Positions 10,003 through 19,500 of a DNA stretch of 41,259 nucleotides are shown piece by piece. Source of the DNA: Borrelia duttonii Ly (GTDB lineage Bacteria; Spirochaetota; Spirochaetia; Borreliales; Borreliaceae); contig NC_011251.1 in NCBI RefSeq assembly GCF_000019685.1, positions 1 through 41,259 of the forward strand, written 5' to 3'. The first letter of the stretch is position 1. Every line of letters begins with the position of its first letter. The translations under genes and the position numbers were made by a program. The notes under the pieces are model-generated. The model did no database searches and had not been told where the DNA came from. It was given only the letters and a program-made list of their open reading frames with translations.

Positions 10003-10118
10003 ACTACTAAGTAGATTCCATTGTACAGGACGTCTTCTGCAACATTATTTATATAATTCCCGAAAAATATTGAATGTCTGTATAATTCATAAGAATTGAT
10101 TTTAGAATTGTGTTTCAT
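9999..10118 (-). pseudogene. Truncated phage portal-like gene (5' end), copy 1
   Basis: ATG 10118 starts MKHNSKINSYELYRHSIFF and the frame stops after 39 codons. The same start occurs at 24316 and 31497 downstream of the other bdr genes. It resembles the N-terminus of the cp32 portal protein, which normally follows the terminase and bdr genes; that is from recall. Only the first tenth of the gene or less is left. Confidence 0.5.
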
Positions 10119-10259
10119 TTTACCTCTAACCTATCAACCTTATTCAATATACAATAAATAATTATAGATAAATTATTTATTTTTGCTAAAAAAAGCAAAA
10201 ACTATAAAAAATTTGCAAAAAAAAATTAAACTTATTCTTTAGATAGAAGAAACATTTAC

Positions 10260-10712
10260 TTATTTAAATATCAGCGTTAATAAAATTCCTATAGTTAAAG
10301 TAATAATGGTTCCAAACATCCAAGCATGTAATTTAAATGTTCCTTTAACCTCTGATGCAAATTTATCTATCTTAGTATCAAGTTCTATTTTATTCAGTTC
10401 CATATCTTTTCTTACAAGAGAAATCTCTGATTTTAAGTTACTTTCAACAGTATTTATCTTATTATCAAGTTCAGTGAACTTACTATCCATTCTATTAATA
10501 AGTTCTTCTTTCGTGTCAAAAATTTTTTCTTCTAAATGTTTTAATTTGATGTCAAAGTTTTCTTTTAAATACTGAAGATCTTTAGTAGTAAGTTCATTTT
10601 TATAGTATCTATAAGATAAATCGTCCGCAATATCTCTCTTAATACCAGCTTTTACAAGCTCATTTAATACCATCTGCCTAGTAATTACAGGTTCCATTTG
10701 CATATACTCCAT
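10260..10712 (-). CDS. bdr: Bdr family inner-membrane protein, copy 1
   Basis: This is a 150-residue Bdr (Borrelia direct repeat) protein. ATG 10712 follows AAGGAGATTCTTT; an in-frame codon 30 bases upstream lies before the ribosome site and is not the start. The N-terminal domain carries ITRQMVLNELVKAGIKRDIA, the middle is a coiled coil with LDNKI/LDTKI-type repeats, and the C-terminus is a single membrane helix (LHAWMFGTIITLTIGILLTL). Bdr proteins are multicopy on cp32-like and linear plasmids and sit in the inner membrane; their function is unknown. It lies 42 bp downstream of the terL pseudogene, between terminase and portal fragment as in related prophages. Confidence 0.88.
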   Translation of the reverse strand: MEYMQMEPVITRQMVLNELVKAGIKRDIADDLSYRYYKNELTTKDLQYLKENFDIKLKHLEEKIFDTKEELINRMDSKFTELDNKINTVESNLKSEISLVRKDMELNKIELDTKIDKFASEVKGTFKLHAWMFGTIITLTIGILLTLIFK

Positions 10713-10753
10713 AAAGAATCTCCTTATGTAATTATTATACAATAATTTATAAG

Positions 10754-12104
10754 CTAAATGAAAGTAAATTTAGTAAAATGTCGACTTCTATCACAATAAT
10801 TTAAAGACAAAATTAAATATGCTGCTAATAATGCATCAAGAGCATCATCATGAACTTTGACATATCCATTATATGAATAAATATCATTAAATACAAAACG
10901 ACTACTATAATCTAATAAATGCATCTTTTTATAAGTAAATGGTGTTAATAAAGAAACAATCCTTGCGTGTTTATTTGTTTTGGGTCTTATTGGTGCAATT
11001 CTAAAGTAATTTTCCATATTATCTCGAAGTTTAACATATTCACGTATCAAAGCCCCAGATCCTTTAATATCATCTCTATCTTCAATATAAAGAGTATTAA
11101 CATTACATTCCCCATTATTACCTTTATTGTATTCATAATACATGGATCAACAGCTGGTTTTTGATCTTGAAATATAAATGCATAATACTTGTCCGACACC
11201 TTCTCTAAAACACAAAGAGCAGTATTATCTCCACCACTACTATATGCTGGATCTAAATAAGATATAGGACTTTTAAATTCATAGTCTTCAATAATATTAA
11301 TATTACGAAATATCGCATCATTATTTGCAACCCATTCTCCTCGTAGTACACCGGCTTTATATGTTGGCAAGTCTTTATAAATTTCTTCTTGAGTCTTTAT
11401 AAATTCCTTTGAAATTGTCTCATTATCATACGTTGTAAAATTATATGTAGAATATATTGTGTTATTATCAATATAATCTATTTTAAAATAATTCTATGGA
11501 TGATCAGGATTAGTATCAAAAATAATAAATTCTGGTTTCATTCTTAGTCTCTTAAGCGCTTCTTTTAATGTCTCTTTATAAAGAGTTGTTGCTTCATTAA
11601 CATAAATATAACAGCAGAATTCGATCCTCTAAATCTTTCAAAGTCTCTTATTTTATCTCCACCATATAAATTAACCCTTAAAGAATTGATTCCAAAATAT
11701 GACGTATTTGAATATTTCGGAACAAAAGGTATTTTAAGCATATTAGCAAGATTTTCAAACTGTTCTATAACATTAATTTCTAATGCCTTCTGTGAGTTGC
11801 CTAATATAAAATTATTGGTACCTTTCCTATAAAGATGTCTATTTTTAAGTAAAGTTTTTAAAAATAAATAACAAGCCAAAAATGTTTTACCACTTGCAAT
11901 TCCACCTGATAAAATAATTTTTTTTGATTATTCTTTTCAATATCATTTAACACTTTACGTTGTTTTTTAGTCAATAACTTATTTTCAAATCTTTCAAAAT
12001 CAACAACCACTGGTTTTGGTTTAATAAAAGACGCAATATCAATCCCAAATTCACGCTTATATTCCCTTTGCATATACTTAAAAATACTACTACTATATAT
12101 ATAT
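10754..12104 (-). pseudogene. terL: Phage terminase large subunit, broken, copy 1
   Basis: Pieces in several frames rebuild a PBSX-type terminase large subunit: LLTKKQRKVLNDIE, then Walker A SGGIASGKTF after a frameshift in an A-rich run near 11925, LGNSQKALEINVIEQFENLA, a Walker B-like YVNEATTL reached through another frameshift near 11610, an in-frame TAG near 11490, nuclease motif LDPAYSSGGDNTA, a frameshift at about 11095-11119, and the final HDDALDALLAAYLILSLNY. The protein would package phage DNA if whole. It lies just downstream of terS and upstream of bdr. With at least four lesions it cannot make a working enzyme. Confidence 0.85.
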
Positions 12105-12112
12105 CCATTTAC

Positions 12113-12664
12113 TTATCCTCCAAACTTAAATCTACTCTCATCTAAGTCTGGAATTTTGAGTTTCTTCATTGTTTCATAACATAATTTCATTGTTTTATCT
12201 TCTTTCTCACGTTTCAAATCTTTAAGCTTAATCTTCTTATCTTGAAGTTCTCTACTATTTCCTTTATTTTGAATCATTTTAATCTCTCTCTCCAATAGAT
12301 TTATTTCTTCTATACAATCCTCAAGTTCTAATTCTAAATAATTATTAAATACCTTCATAAACTTAAGTCCAAGTTGACTTTTCGTTATACTAAATTTACT
12401 TTTAAGCTCACGTGCTTTGGCATTGGTTTCAAGTACTCGATCTAAGATACTATTAAGAGTAGTTTTACAAATAGTTACTTTATTATCACTATAAAACTCT
12501 GTGGGATTATCTTTACTACTTTCCCATTTTTGTCTCATTTTACTTACATTAGCTCGTGTAACACAAAGCTCATTCGCTATTTCAGCATTATTTAATCGAC
12601 CTTCTTCAAAATACATGGCATAATCTTCATATGCTCTTTTTACTTTATTCATATCTCTATTCAT
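12113..12664 (-). CDS. DUF603-like protein, probable terminase small subunit, copy 1
   Basis: This is a 183-residue protein with an N-terminal helix-turn-helix-like segment (NNAEIANELCVTRANVSKMR) and a C-terminal coiled coil rich in Glu and Lys. It is related to the copies at 22013 and 29075 (same MNKVKxxxxDY start and same layout). I recognise the Borrelia phage DUF603 family. Its fixed place directly ahead of terL suggests a DNA-binding terminase small subunit; that function is inferred. A second ATG four codons in (12652) matches the start used by the other copies. Confidence 0.75.
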   Translation of the reverse strand: MNRDMNKVKRAYEDYAMYFEEGRLNNAEIANELCVTRANVSKMRQKWESSKDNPTEFYSDNKVTICKTTLNSILDRVLETNAKARELKSKFSITKSQLGLKFMKVFNNYLELELEDCIEEINLLEREIKMIQNKGNSRELQDKKIKLKDLKREKEDKTMKLCYETMKKLKIPDLDESRFKFGG

Positions 12665-12749
12665 ATCTCTTCAACCTTATAATTTAACAAAAATTAATTT
12701 TAGTTAACATAAACTTTATAACAAAACATTAAACTTTCCAAGTTTAAAA

Positions 12750-12827
12750 GGTTATTTTGAAAGTAATAGTGATAATTTAGAACAATTTAAAGATCAAGCA
12801 TCAAGTAATTGTGAAATAGAAGAATAA
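12750..12827 (+). pseudogene. Mlp lipoprotein 3' fragment
   Basis: This short frame, GYFESNSDNLEQFKDQASSN followed by CEIEE and a stop, matches the cysteine-containing C-terminus of class II Mlp lipoproteins. Nothing upstream encodes the rest. It lies in the spacer between terS copy 1 and the mlp at 12915. Confidence 0.5.
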
Positions 12828-12914
12828 AGATAAAATTAAAAGCAAATCTTTTTTAAAAATCTCTATACAAACCAAAATAACTAATAGTATACTTAAAAAC
12901 AAGGGGAATATTAT

Positions 12915-13481
12915 ATGTATAAATATCTAAAACAAGTACTAATTTATAGTCTAATACTAATTTACTCTTGTACAGATAAAGTAAAAGAACCTACAAACAC
13001 ACAACAAGCGAATTACAATAAGAATTTTAATACCATTATTAATGGATTTAACAAATATATAGAAAAAGCAAGAGAAGACTTGAACAAACATGAAAAAGAT
13101 AAAAGACAACTACAAAATTATGACGACTATAAAATAGCAATAGACAAATATGATAAATTTATTTCTTGGATTGAAGATAATCCCGACACAAAGAAAAAAC
13201 TAGATACAGATTTTACTGAGGCTTATAATTGTCTAGAGCAAAGAAGAGCAGAAAATGCACCTGAAAAAACTTTAGATGAATATATACGTGATGCCATTGA
13301 TTGCACAAATAATCCTTTATCATGTAAAGATACAAGGAAAAAATATGGAACTAAAAATAACCAGATATTTTTATTCTTTACATATAATTTCCATACACTA
13401 TTTCACAGTAAAAACACTCTCAAAGATATATTAGTCAAATTTAAAACACTTGATATTTCAGAAGTAAAAGATAAATTTTGA
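12915..13481 (+). CDS. mlp: Mlp family lipoprotein (class I-like)
   Basis: This is a 188-residue lipoprotein. ATG 12915 follows AAGGGGAATATTAT. A hydrophobic signal ends in lipobox LIYSC with cysteine near residue 19. The mature part has the Mlp hallmark KYDKFISWIEDNPDTKKKL, then AYNCLEQRRAENAP and LDEYIRDAIDC. Mlp proteins are surface lipoproteins encoded on cp32-like elements and are linked to life in the mammalian host. It is divergent from terS copy 1, the same arrangement as the mlp/terS pairs at 21162/22013 and 28228/29075. The last 40 residues are hydrophobic and differ from the other copies. Confidence 0.8.
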   Translation: MYKYLKQVLIYSLILIYSCTDKVKEPTNTQQANYNKNFNTIINGFNKYIEKAREDLNKHEKDKRQLQNYDDYKIAIDKYDKFISWIEDNPDTKKKLDTDFTEAYNCLEQRRAENAPEKTLDEYIRDAIDCTNNPLSCKDTRKKYGTKNNQIFLFFTYNFHTLFHSKNTLKDILVKFKTLDISEVKDKF

Positions 13482-13849
13482 TTTTATTGTAAGTAAGCAA
13501 TAAATTAAAAGTTTATAAAAAGTGAAGGAAGTTGACTTTATGTTAACCTATGATAAAAAGTAGGTAAACAAAAGAAAGATAGAGGCAAGATATTATCATT
13601 GCACAAAGTCTTAGGCTTAAAATGGAGTAGAAAACAAGCATATAGTAAAAAATAGGAATAAGTATCTTAGATATTTATTCCAAAAATATTTCAAACTATA
13701 TCTTCTACTAACTTAAACCAAACTACATGTCATTTTTAAAATACAAAGAAAGGACCAAAAAATTGACTAAACTTATAAGTATTTGTTAATATATTAATTA
13801 ACCATTTAATAATTTTTAAAATTATTAGTTAATAAGTAAACTTAAAAAT
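13482..13849 (+). other. Decayed stretch with a 21-bp palindrome
   Basis: No intact frame is present. A short open piece at 13560-13650 (GKILSLHKVLGLKWSRKQAY) may be a remnant of the recombinase N-terminus or of another phage gene. A perfect palindrome TAATAATTTT-T-AAAATTATTA occupies 13807-13827 just ahead of the recognisable recombinase sequence. Confidence 0.4.
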
Positions 13850-14294
13850 AAAAATACTAAACCCAAATCCATTCCTATAAGATTCTATCTGAATGAAAAG
13901 ACAACAAAACTCGTAAAACGCTGCATCACAAAACTCAAAGATATAGATCCAATTTCTGGATGGTTCATATACATATTATCAGTAACTGATTGTAGAGAAG
14001 TAGAGATCAAAATGTCAAACTTATGATATATCAAAAGAAAAAAGCAATAATGGTGAAATGTTTTATAGTTTACGTGTCAATGTTGCAAAGAAGCGAAGTA
14101 ATATTTGCACCAGAGAAGTAGTAATTAGTGAAAATGAATATAAATCTATTATGAGAGTACATCATGATTATTTTATATCTAAAGGCAAAGACACAAAACG
14201 TACTTATCTATTTCAAAAAAGCAAAAATAAATTTAAAGATAATAGAATAAATATAAATAAAATTTCAAAACAATTTAAAGACTTTTTACTCTAA
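13850..14294 (+). pseudogene. Tyrosine recombinase / phage integrase remnant
   Basis: The frame gives IPIRFYLNEKTTKLVKRC and GWFIYILSVTDCREVEI, shifts near 14015-14035, and resumes as EMFYSLRVNVAKKRSNI, then TYLFQKSKNKFKDNRININK and a stop. This matches, from recall, the Borrelia plasmid/phage tyrosine recombinase family: the CRxxEI segment resembles the catalytic Arg I motif (here DCREVEI). The C-terminal His-x-x-Arg and Tyr regions are missing, as the gene ends at the overlap with the ERF gene on the other strand. It is inactive. Confidence 0.55.
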
Positions 14295-14814
14295 TTTCTA
14301 TTGATCTTGCTTTTGTTACATCTATAGATGGTTTGTCTGTACTACTATCTTCACTATTAGAAATATTATTTTCAATTTGTTCTTTATTGTTCTTTTGTTC
14401 AATATCTAAATTACTAGCATCAGTATCAACTTCATTTTCTATTGACAAATATGCAACTAGTGCATAAAGTTTGAAATAAGTTGCTGCAGACCCCACAAGC
14501 TTCGGCCATGTATTTTGACTTTTTACCCCAAGAAACTTCAATTCTTTTATATGTGTTGATGTATCAAATGAATGTTAATATCCACTTAAAGGACTATAAA
14601 ACGTTATTGTAACAACATCTATTAAATTACAATCAATACTCTTTGTAGTTGGATACTGTACAAAATCAATATTTAGATCATATTCCTTAATAAAATTCTT
14701 AACTTTCCTTACTATTTCATTAAAATCTTGATATTTATATCCATATCCATTAAGATTTTTGTTTAAACCATTCAAACCCATTCTCAACGTTTTAAGGTTC
14801 TTTAAAAAGTCCAT
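14275..14814 (-). pseudogene. erf: ERF-family single-strand annealing protein, one nonsense codon
   Basis: The frame from ATG 14814 stays open for 180 codons except for one in-frame TAA at 14577-14575. The N-terminal part MDFLKNLKTLRMGLNGLNKN and GYGYKYQDFNEIVRKVKNFI is the typical ERF start. The part after the stop has WPKLVGSAATYFKLYALVAY, the ERF signature, followed by an acidic linker. ERF proteins anneal single strands in phage recombination. A point change would restore the whole frame. It ends convergently against the recombinase remnant with a 20-bp overlap. The partner genes (exonuclease and SSB) lie at 18403-20437. Confidence 0.8.
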
Positions 14815-14919
14815 TCTCTTTTGATTGCTTGTTGTATTTTTATTATTAATTTTTGTTGTTTTTTTGTATATTTATTTTTGTAACATTATTTATAATTTAT
14901 ATTTTACATTCTTAATATT

Positions 14920-14934
14920 CTTTTAATGTGAATT
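14920..14934 (-). promoter_or_regulatory. AATTCACATTAAAAG element upstream of erf
   Basis: On the minus strand this reads AATTCACATTAAAAG, about 105 bp upstream of the erf start. Nearly the same sequence precedes PF57 (18247-18233) and the exonuclease gene (18379-18393), always in the direction of the gene. It may be a shared operator or promoter part. Confidence 0.45.
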
Positions 14935-15022
14935 AATAGATATTATATTACAAAAAACAAAAAAATTTCAACACCATTTACAAAAAAATAAATTTTGATT
15001 TACTATATTTGATGGCAAAAAC

Positions 15023-15070
15023 TTAGGCCTTGATTAAAAATTCTTACAAGAATGCTTAATCCAAGCCTAA
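15023..15070 (-). terminator. Long hairpin downstream of PF49
   Basis: TTAGGC at 15023 pairs with GCCTAA at 15070, and the stem extends imperfectly through about 22 bp per arm (ATTCTT against AAGAAT near the loop). It lies about 100 bp past the PF49 stop and probably ends the partition operon. There is no long T run, so a structural role at the replicon is an alternative. Confidence 0.5.
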
Positions 15071-15166
15071 AGACTTACAAGCACGATCACATTAAAGGTA
15101 GTCCTAAAATGATAGTACTACTAGCAATAATTAGGATACAATAAATCCAAAGTAAAATCAACTATA

Positions 15167-15742
15167 TTATTTTTTTGATATCCCATACTCTGTTTCATAC
15201 TTATCTAAAAGTTCTTTCTCATTCTCAAAAAGTCTTTCTAAAAGAAAACTCGTAAATTTAGCTTTTGCTTTATAATATATATATGCTTGTTCCGTTTTAA
15301 GCTGAAATCTTAATGGTTTTATTATATTACGATTAGATTTTTTAACTTTTGTTCCTTCTTTATTTCTTAAAAAAATTAATGCATCCTGAACACCATTTTG
15401 CACTATATAATTTTCTTCAACAATTTTCTCTTCTAATGCATTTGCTATTCTTAAATAATCATAAGCTTGACTTTTTGCAATTCTATAATTTTTAGTAAAT
15501 TCTTCAAAATTTTTATAATTATCTAATTTATAGTATTGATTATCCTTTATCTCTTTTAATATTTTCATATTCTCTATTTTGTTATGTATTTCTTTTTGAA
15601 AATTAAATACCAATCTCTCTTTTAAATATTTATATCGTTCCATTATTTCATATCCAGAATCAGACACGACTATACCTTGATTTTTATCTTCCATAATACG
15701 ATCTTTTATCTTTATCATCATATTTTTTACTTTTGAACCCAT
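15167..15742 (-). CDS. PF49 plasmid partition-associated protein
   Basis: This 191-residue protein belongs to Borrelia plasmid family PF49. ATG 15742 lies seven bases after AAGGGAGG; a TTG two codons upstream is a less likely start. The hallmark segment is NFEEFTKNYRIAKSQAYDYL, a helix-turn-helix-like region, followed by LRIANALEEKIVEENYIVQN and a basic C-terminal half. It is the last gene of the PF57-PF50-PF32-PF49 block, the usual order on Borrelia plasmids. It probably acts with PF32 in partition, in the position of a ParB-like partner; this is inference from context. Confidence 0.85.
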   Translation of the reverse strand: MGSKVKNMMIKIKDRIMEDKNQGIVVSDSGYEIMERYKYLKERLVFNFQKEIHNKIENMKILKEIKDNQYYKLDNYKNFEEFTKNYRIAKSQAYDYLRIANALEEKIVEENYIVQNGVQDALIFLRNKEGTKVKKSNRNIIKPLRFQLKTEQAYIYYKAKAKFTSFLLERLFENEKELLDKYETEYGISKK

Positions 15743-15816
15743 AACCAACCTCCCTTAATTTATTAAAATTTATATTTGCAAATTTATAAAATTTATATGA
15801 TATAAGTTATATCTAC

Positions 15817-16575
15817 TCATAAAGTTACACGATTTTCCGATAACTGGAAAAATCGTTCAAGTGCTATTTGATATTCTTTGATATAATCTTTATTTAAATC
15901 AAAAATGTTATTTTGAGCTATTCTCTTATTTAAGTCCTCACGTTCTGGTATTACTCCCAAAAAATTAGTATCTTTGCTTATAATATCTAACAAATGTTTA
16001 TAGGTATTATTCCTTTTAAAATTTGTCACTACTGGAAAAACAGGTACCTGTAATTTCAATCTTTTTAAAGCAAATCCTAAAAGTTGCAAACTTTCAATAG
16101 ACCATTTTTGAGCTGTCATAGGAACTATTACATAATCACTAACAACCAAAACATTAGTTAAAATAATACCTAAACTAGGACTTGTATCGATTATTATATA
16201 ATCATAAGAATTATCCAATAATTTTAAATTATCCTGTAATCTCGTCTCTTTAAAAGGCATATTATCATCATAAAAGAGATACAAATATAAATGACTAGGC
16301 AACAAACTTAAATTTTCATTTATTTTTAATATAGATAAATCAATATCTATCCTATCCGTTAACACTTCATAAATATTTTTACTTATAATATCTACATTTT
16401 GATCGTCCAAGATATCAGAAAAATAACTAGTAACTGATGCCTGAGGATCCATATCAATCAAAAGAACTTTATACTTTTGAGCCAATAATATTGAAAATAT
16501 AATAGAACTTGTACTCTTTCCAACACCTCCCTTGATTGATGCCAAAGTCATTATTTTTGTCTTTTTTTTATCCAT
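15817..16575 (-). CDS. parA: PF32 ParA-family partition ATPase
   Basis: This 252-residue ParA/Soj-type ATPase segregates the plasmid. The deviant Walker A motif KGGVGKST is at residues 15-22, Walker A' LLIDMDPQAS starts near residue 38, and Walker B YIIIDTSPSLG lies near residue 131. All the catalytic residues look intact. The start ATG 16575 overlaps the end of PF50 by 25 bases, indicating translational coupling. PF32 sequences define plasmid compatibility types in Borrelia, so this gene is the best handle for naming the plasmid. Confidence 0.95.
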   Translation of the reverse strand: MDKKKTKIMTLASIKGGVGKSTSSIIFSILLAQKYKVLLIDMDPQASVTSYFSDILDDQNVDIISKNIYEVLTDRIDIDLSILKINENLSLLPSHLYLYLFYDDNMPFKETRLQDNLKLLDNSYDYIIIDTSPSLGIILTNVLVVSDYVIVPMTAQKWSIESLQLLGFALKRLKLQVPVFPVVTNFKRNNTYKHLLDIISKDTNFLGVIPEREDLNKRIAQNNIFDLNKDYIKEYQIALERFFQLSENRVTL

Positions 16576-19500
16576 TTATTTATAAACCCTCCGTCCGATA
16601 ACTTTTTATCATAAAATTCATATACTTGTATCTCTAAAGTTGAAAGTTTTTCTATCAAAGAATTATAATATTTAGTACCTACCTTATCTTTTCTTAATAA
16701 GTAAGAAAATCCTCTTAAATAACAAAATATGCTTCCCTTTTTAAATCTAAATTCTATATAATAAACTATAGAAAATGTAGACGCTTTCATAATACCATTT
16801 TCTTCATATCTCCTTACGACGTTTTTTATTGGTTTACTATATCCATAAAAAATACCCAAAAATTTATCTTTCTCTTTTATAGGAAATAAATGAAACGATT
16901 CTATTTTTTCTTGATTAAATAGTTCTCTAAATGAAATAAAAAATTTACTTTTATGGTTTCTATTACTTTCAAATACATACAAATCCTTCATGATCTTAGT
17001 GTGATATAACATTCTGTCGTTTTTATTTTCTATTTTGACAAAAATAGATTTATCTCTTTTTGCTTTAATTTCTATTTTTTTTTCTCTAAGACGCTCTAAT
17101 ACGCTATCCATAACAAATCCTTAGTCAACAATCTTCTCATACTCCTCTATTCTTAAATGTTCCTTGCCTTCTACCATCTCTAAAATCTCGTAATAATAGT
17201 GATTATTAAATACTTGGCTATATTTCAAATCAACCTGATTACTTAAATAATTTCTTAAAATTGGCGCTAAAACTTTAACCTCTACTTTGTTCTTCAACTG
17301 ATCTAATAGTATACTAAATATATTATTTCTAATCTGCTCATGGTCTTCTTTTTCACCTTTTTTCTTGTATTCAACTGTTTTCTTAATCCTTTTTACTATC
17401 TGCCCTAAATCGCCGTATTTACTACTCTCTACGATAAAGTGCGGCTTGTCTTTATACTTGTCATACGCTTTTTGTATCTCTGTTTCTAATTGCTTCTCAT
17501 TATATCCCTCTTTTTCTAGTTCTTCTTTTTTTTCTGCTAATGCTTTTTCTAATTCTTTTCGTTTATCTACTAATTTCTTGCTTTTATTTTGTTCTCTTTC
17601 TTTTCTATTCTCTTCTTTCTTTAATTCTATTAGCTTTGCTATCTTGATTTCTTTTGTTGTTTCTAAATTTAAAATTGAGAGATATTTATCATCTTTGAAT
17701 TCACACTTCTTTATATACTTCTTTAGTTGTGCATTTTCTCTTTCTGTTTTTTTTAGTTCTTTCTTCTTTTTTTTATTATTCTTATTATTAATACACTCCC
17801 ATTTTTCTGCACTCCCATTTTTCTTTAGACTCCCATTATTAGTGCATGTTTGTTGATGATATGAGTTGGCACGTTGTTGAAATCTTTCTTCTTTTTTGTC
17901 TTTAAAATGTTTATTGATTTTATAGTGACATTCTTTTTTAGAAAATCTAAGTTTATAATGAATTTCAGTACCGCAATTCTCTCCTAAATGTCTGTAATAG
18001 TTACTAGTTACTTGAAATTCTTTTTCTAGTTTATATAAATAACTTTGTAGAGTTTTGAGTGTAGCTTTTTTTTGACCATTATTGCTTAAGTTATTATTAA
18101 AGTAATATAGTATTTTATTTTGATTATATTTCTTAAACTTAGAATTTACATAATTTAATGTTGATATTAATACAATTAATTTGTGTTGGTATTTATTATT
18201 GATGTTTTTTTTTTGACCTTTCATATCAAGCTCCTTTAATGTGAATTGCTGTAATCTATAATAACGCAATTATTACTAAAAAGTAAACTATTCTTTTAAT
18301 AAATATTTTTTGAGAAAAAACATAAATATTGTAGCAAAAATTATTTTTATCAAAATTTTTGCTATATACTATATTAGTAATTCACATTAAAGGAAACTAA
18401 ATATGACAAATATTAATAAAACAGTTAATAATAGAGTAAAAAAGATGAGACGACAATATTTATACACCCAACAAGTTATTAAAGGTTTAGAAGCTTTTGT
18501 TCCAGCGCCAGAGTCTGATAATAATAAACAAACTAATATAAGTAAAATGAGCAAAATAGGACGTAAATTACCTGGTATCAAAAAGAATGAATATTTCAAG
18601 TTTAATAGTAAAGAAGATTTTTCTATTCAACGTGGGACGTTAACAAGATTTGGTGCTAGTGAAGTTGTGAGTATATTTCTTGGTGTTGATGCTGCTTCTG
18701 AATTAATTATAAGTAGAGTACTTAAATTTTTTGGGAAAGAAGTTCCATATAAAGATAATTTTCATATTAAAAAAGGTAAAGCATTAGAAAAATTTAGGAT
18801 TTGATGAGTTTCTACGTATTTATTTTTATAATATACAAGTTTTACATAAAAACAAATATGCTAATGGAATAGACAAATATAATTACTTCAAACGAGTGGG
18901 ATTAGGAGATAATCTTGTTGGTGCAACAATAGATGGTTGGTTTGTAAATAATCAAGGTGAAGCAGAACTATTAGAGATTAAATGTAGTGATAGTAATTAT
19001 TTAACATCAGCTATTACAGAATATAATCAAACAGGTAATTTTTTAGATAGTAAATATTTCTTTAAATATTATGTTCAGGCACAAGTGCAACTTGCATGTA
19101 CTGGCTTATCAAAATGCAACCTATTCTTTTTGATTGGTGATGAGCCTATTAATTGTGTTATAGAGAGGAATAATGGCGTTATAGGGATAGTGATGATTTA
19201 TATTGCGGCATTGGATATGGAAGTTGGGCGTATTTGTAATATTATAAAGAATGATAAGTCTATTGATCTTGCAAATATTGACATAGAAAATTTAACTAAT
19301 CATATAAAACTATTACTACAAGATAGTAAATATTATTCAGACTTATCAGAGTTAAATTATAAATATGAGTTTATAAGTTTTATCAATATTGTTACTTTAA
19401 ATATTGGTGAAGAAGAGCGAGAACTTTTAGGGAAACATTTAGTTGATATTCAATCTAAGCAAACAGAAATAGATAGGAAAGATAAAGAGCATGCTAAAGA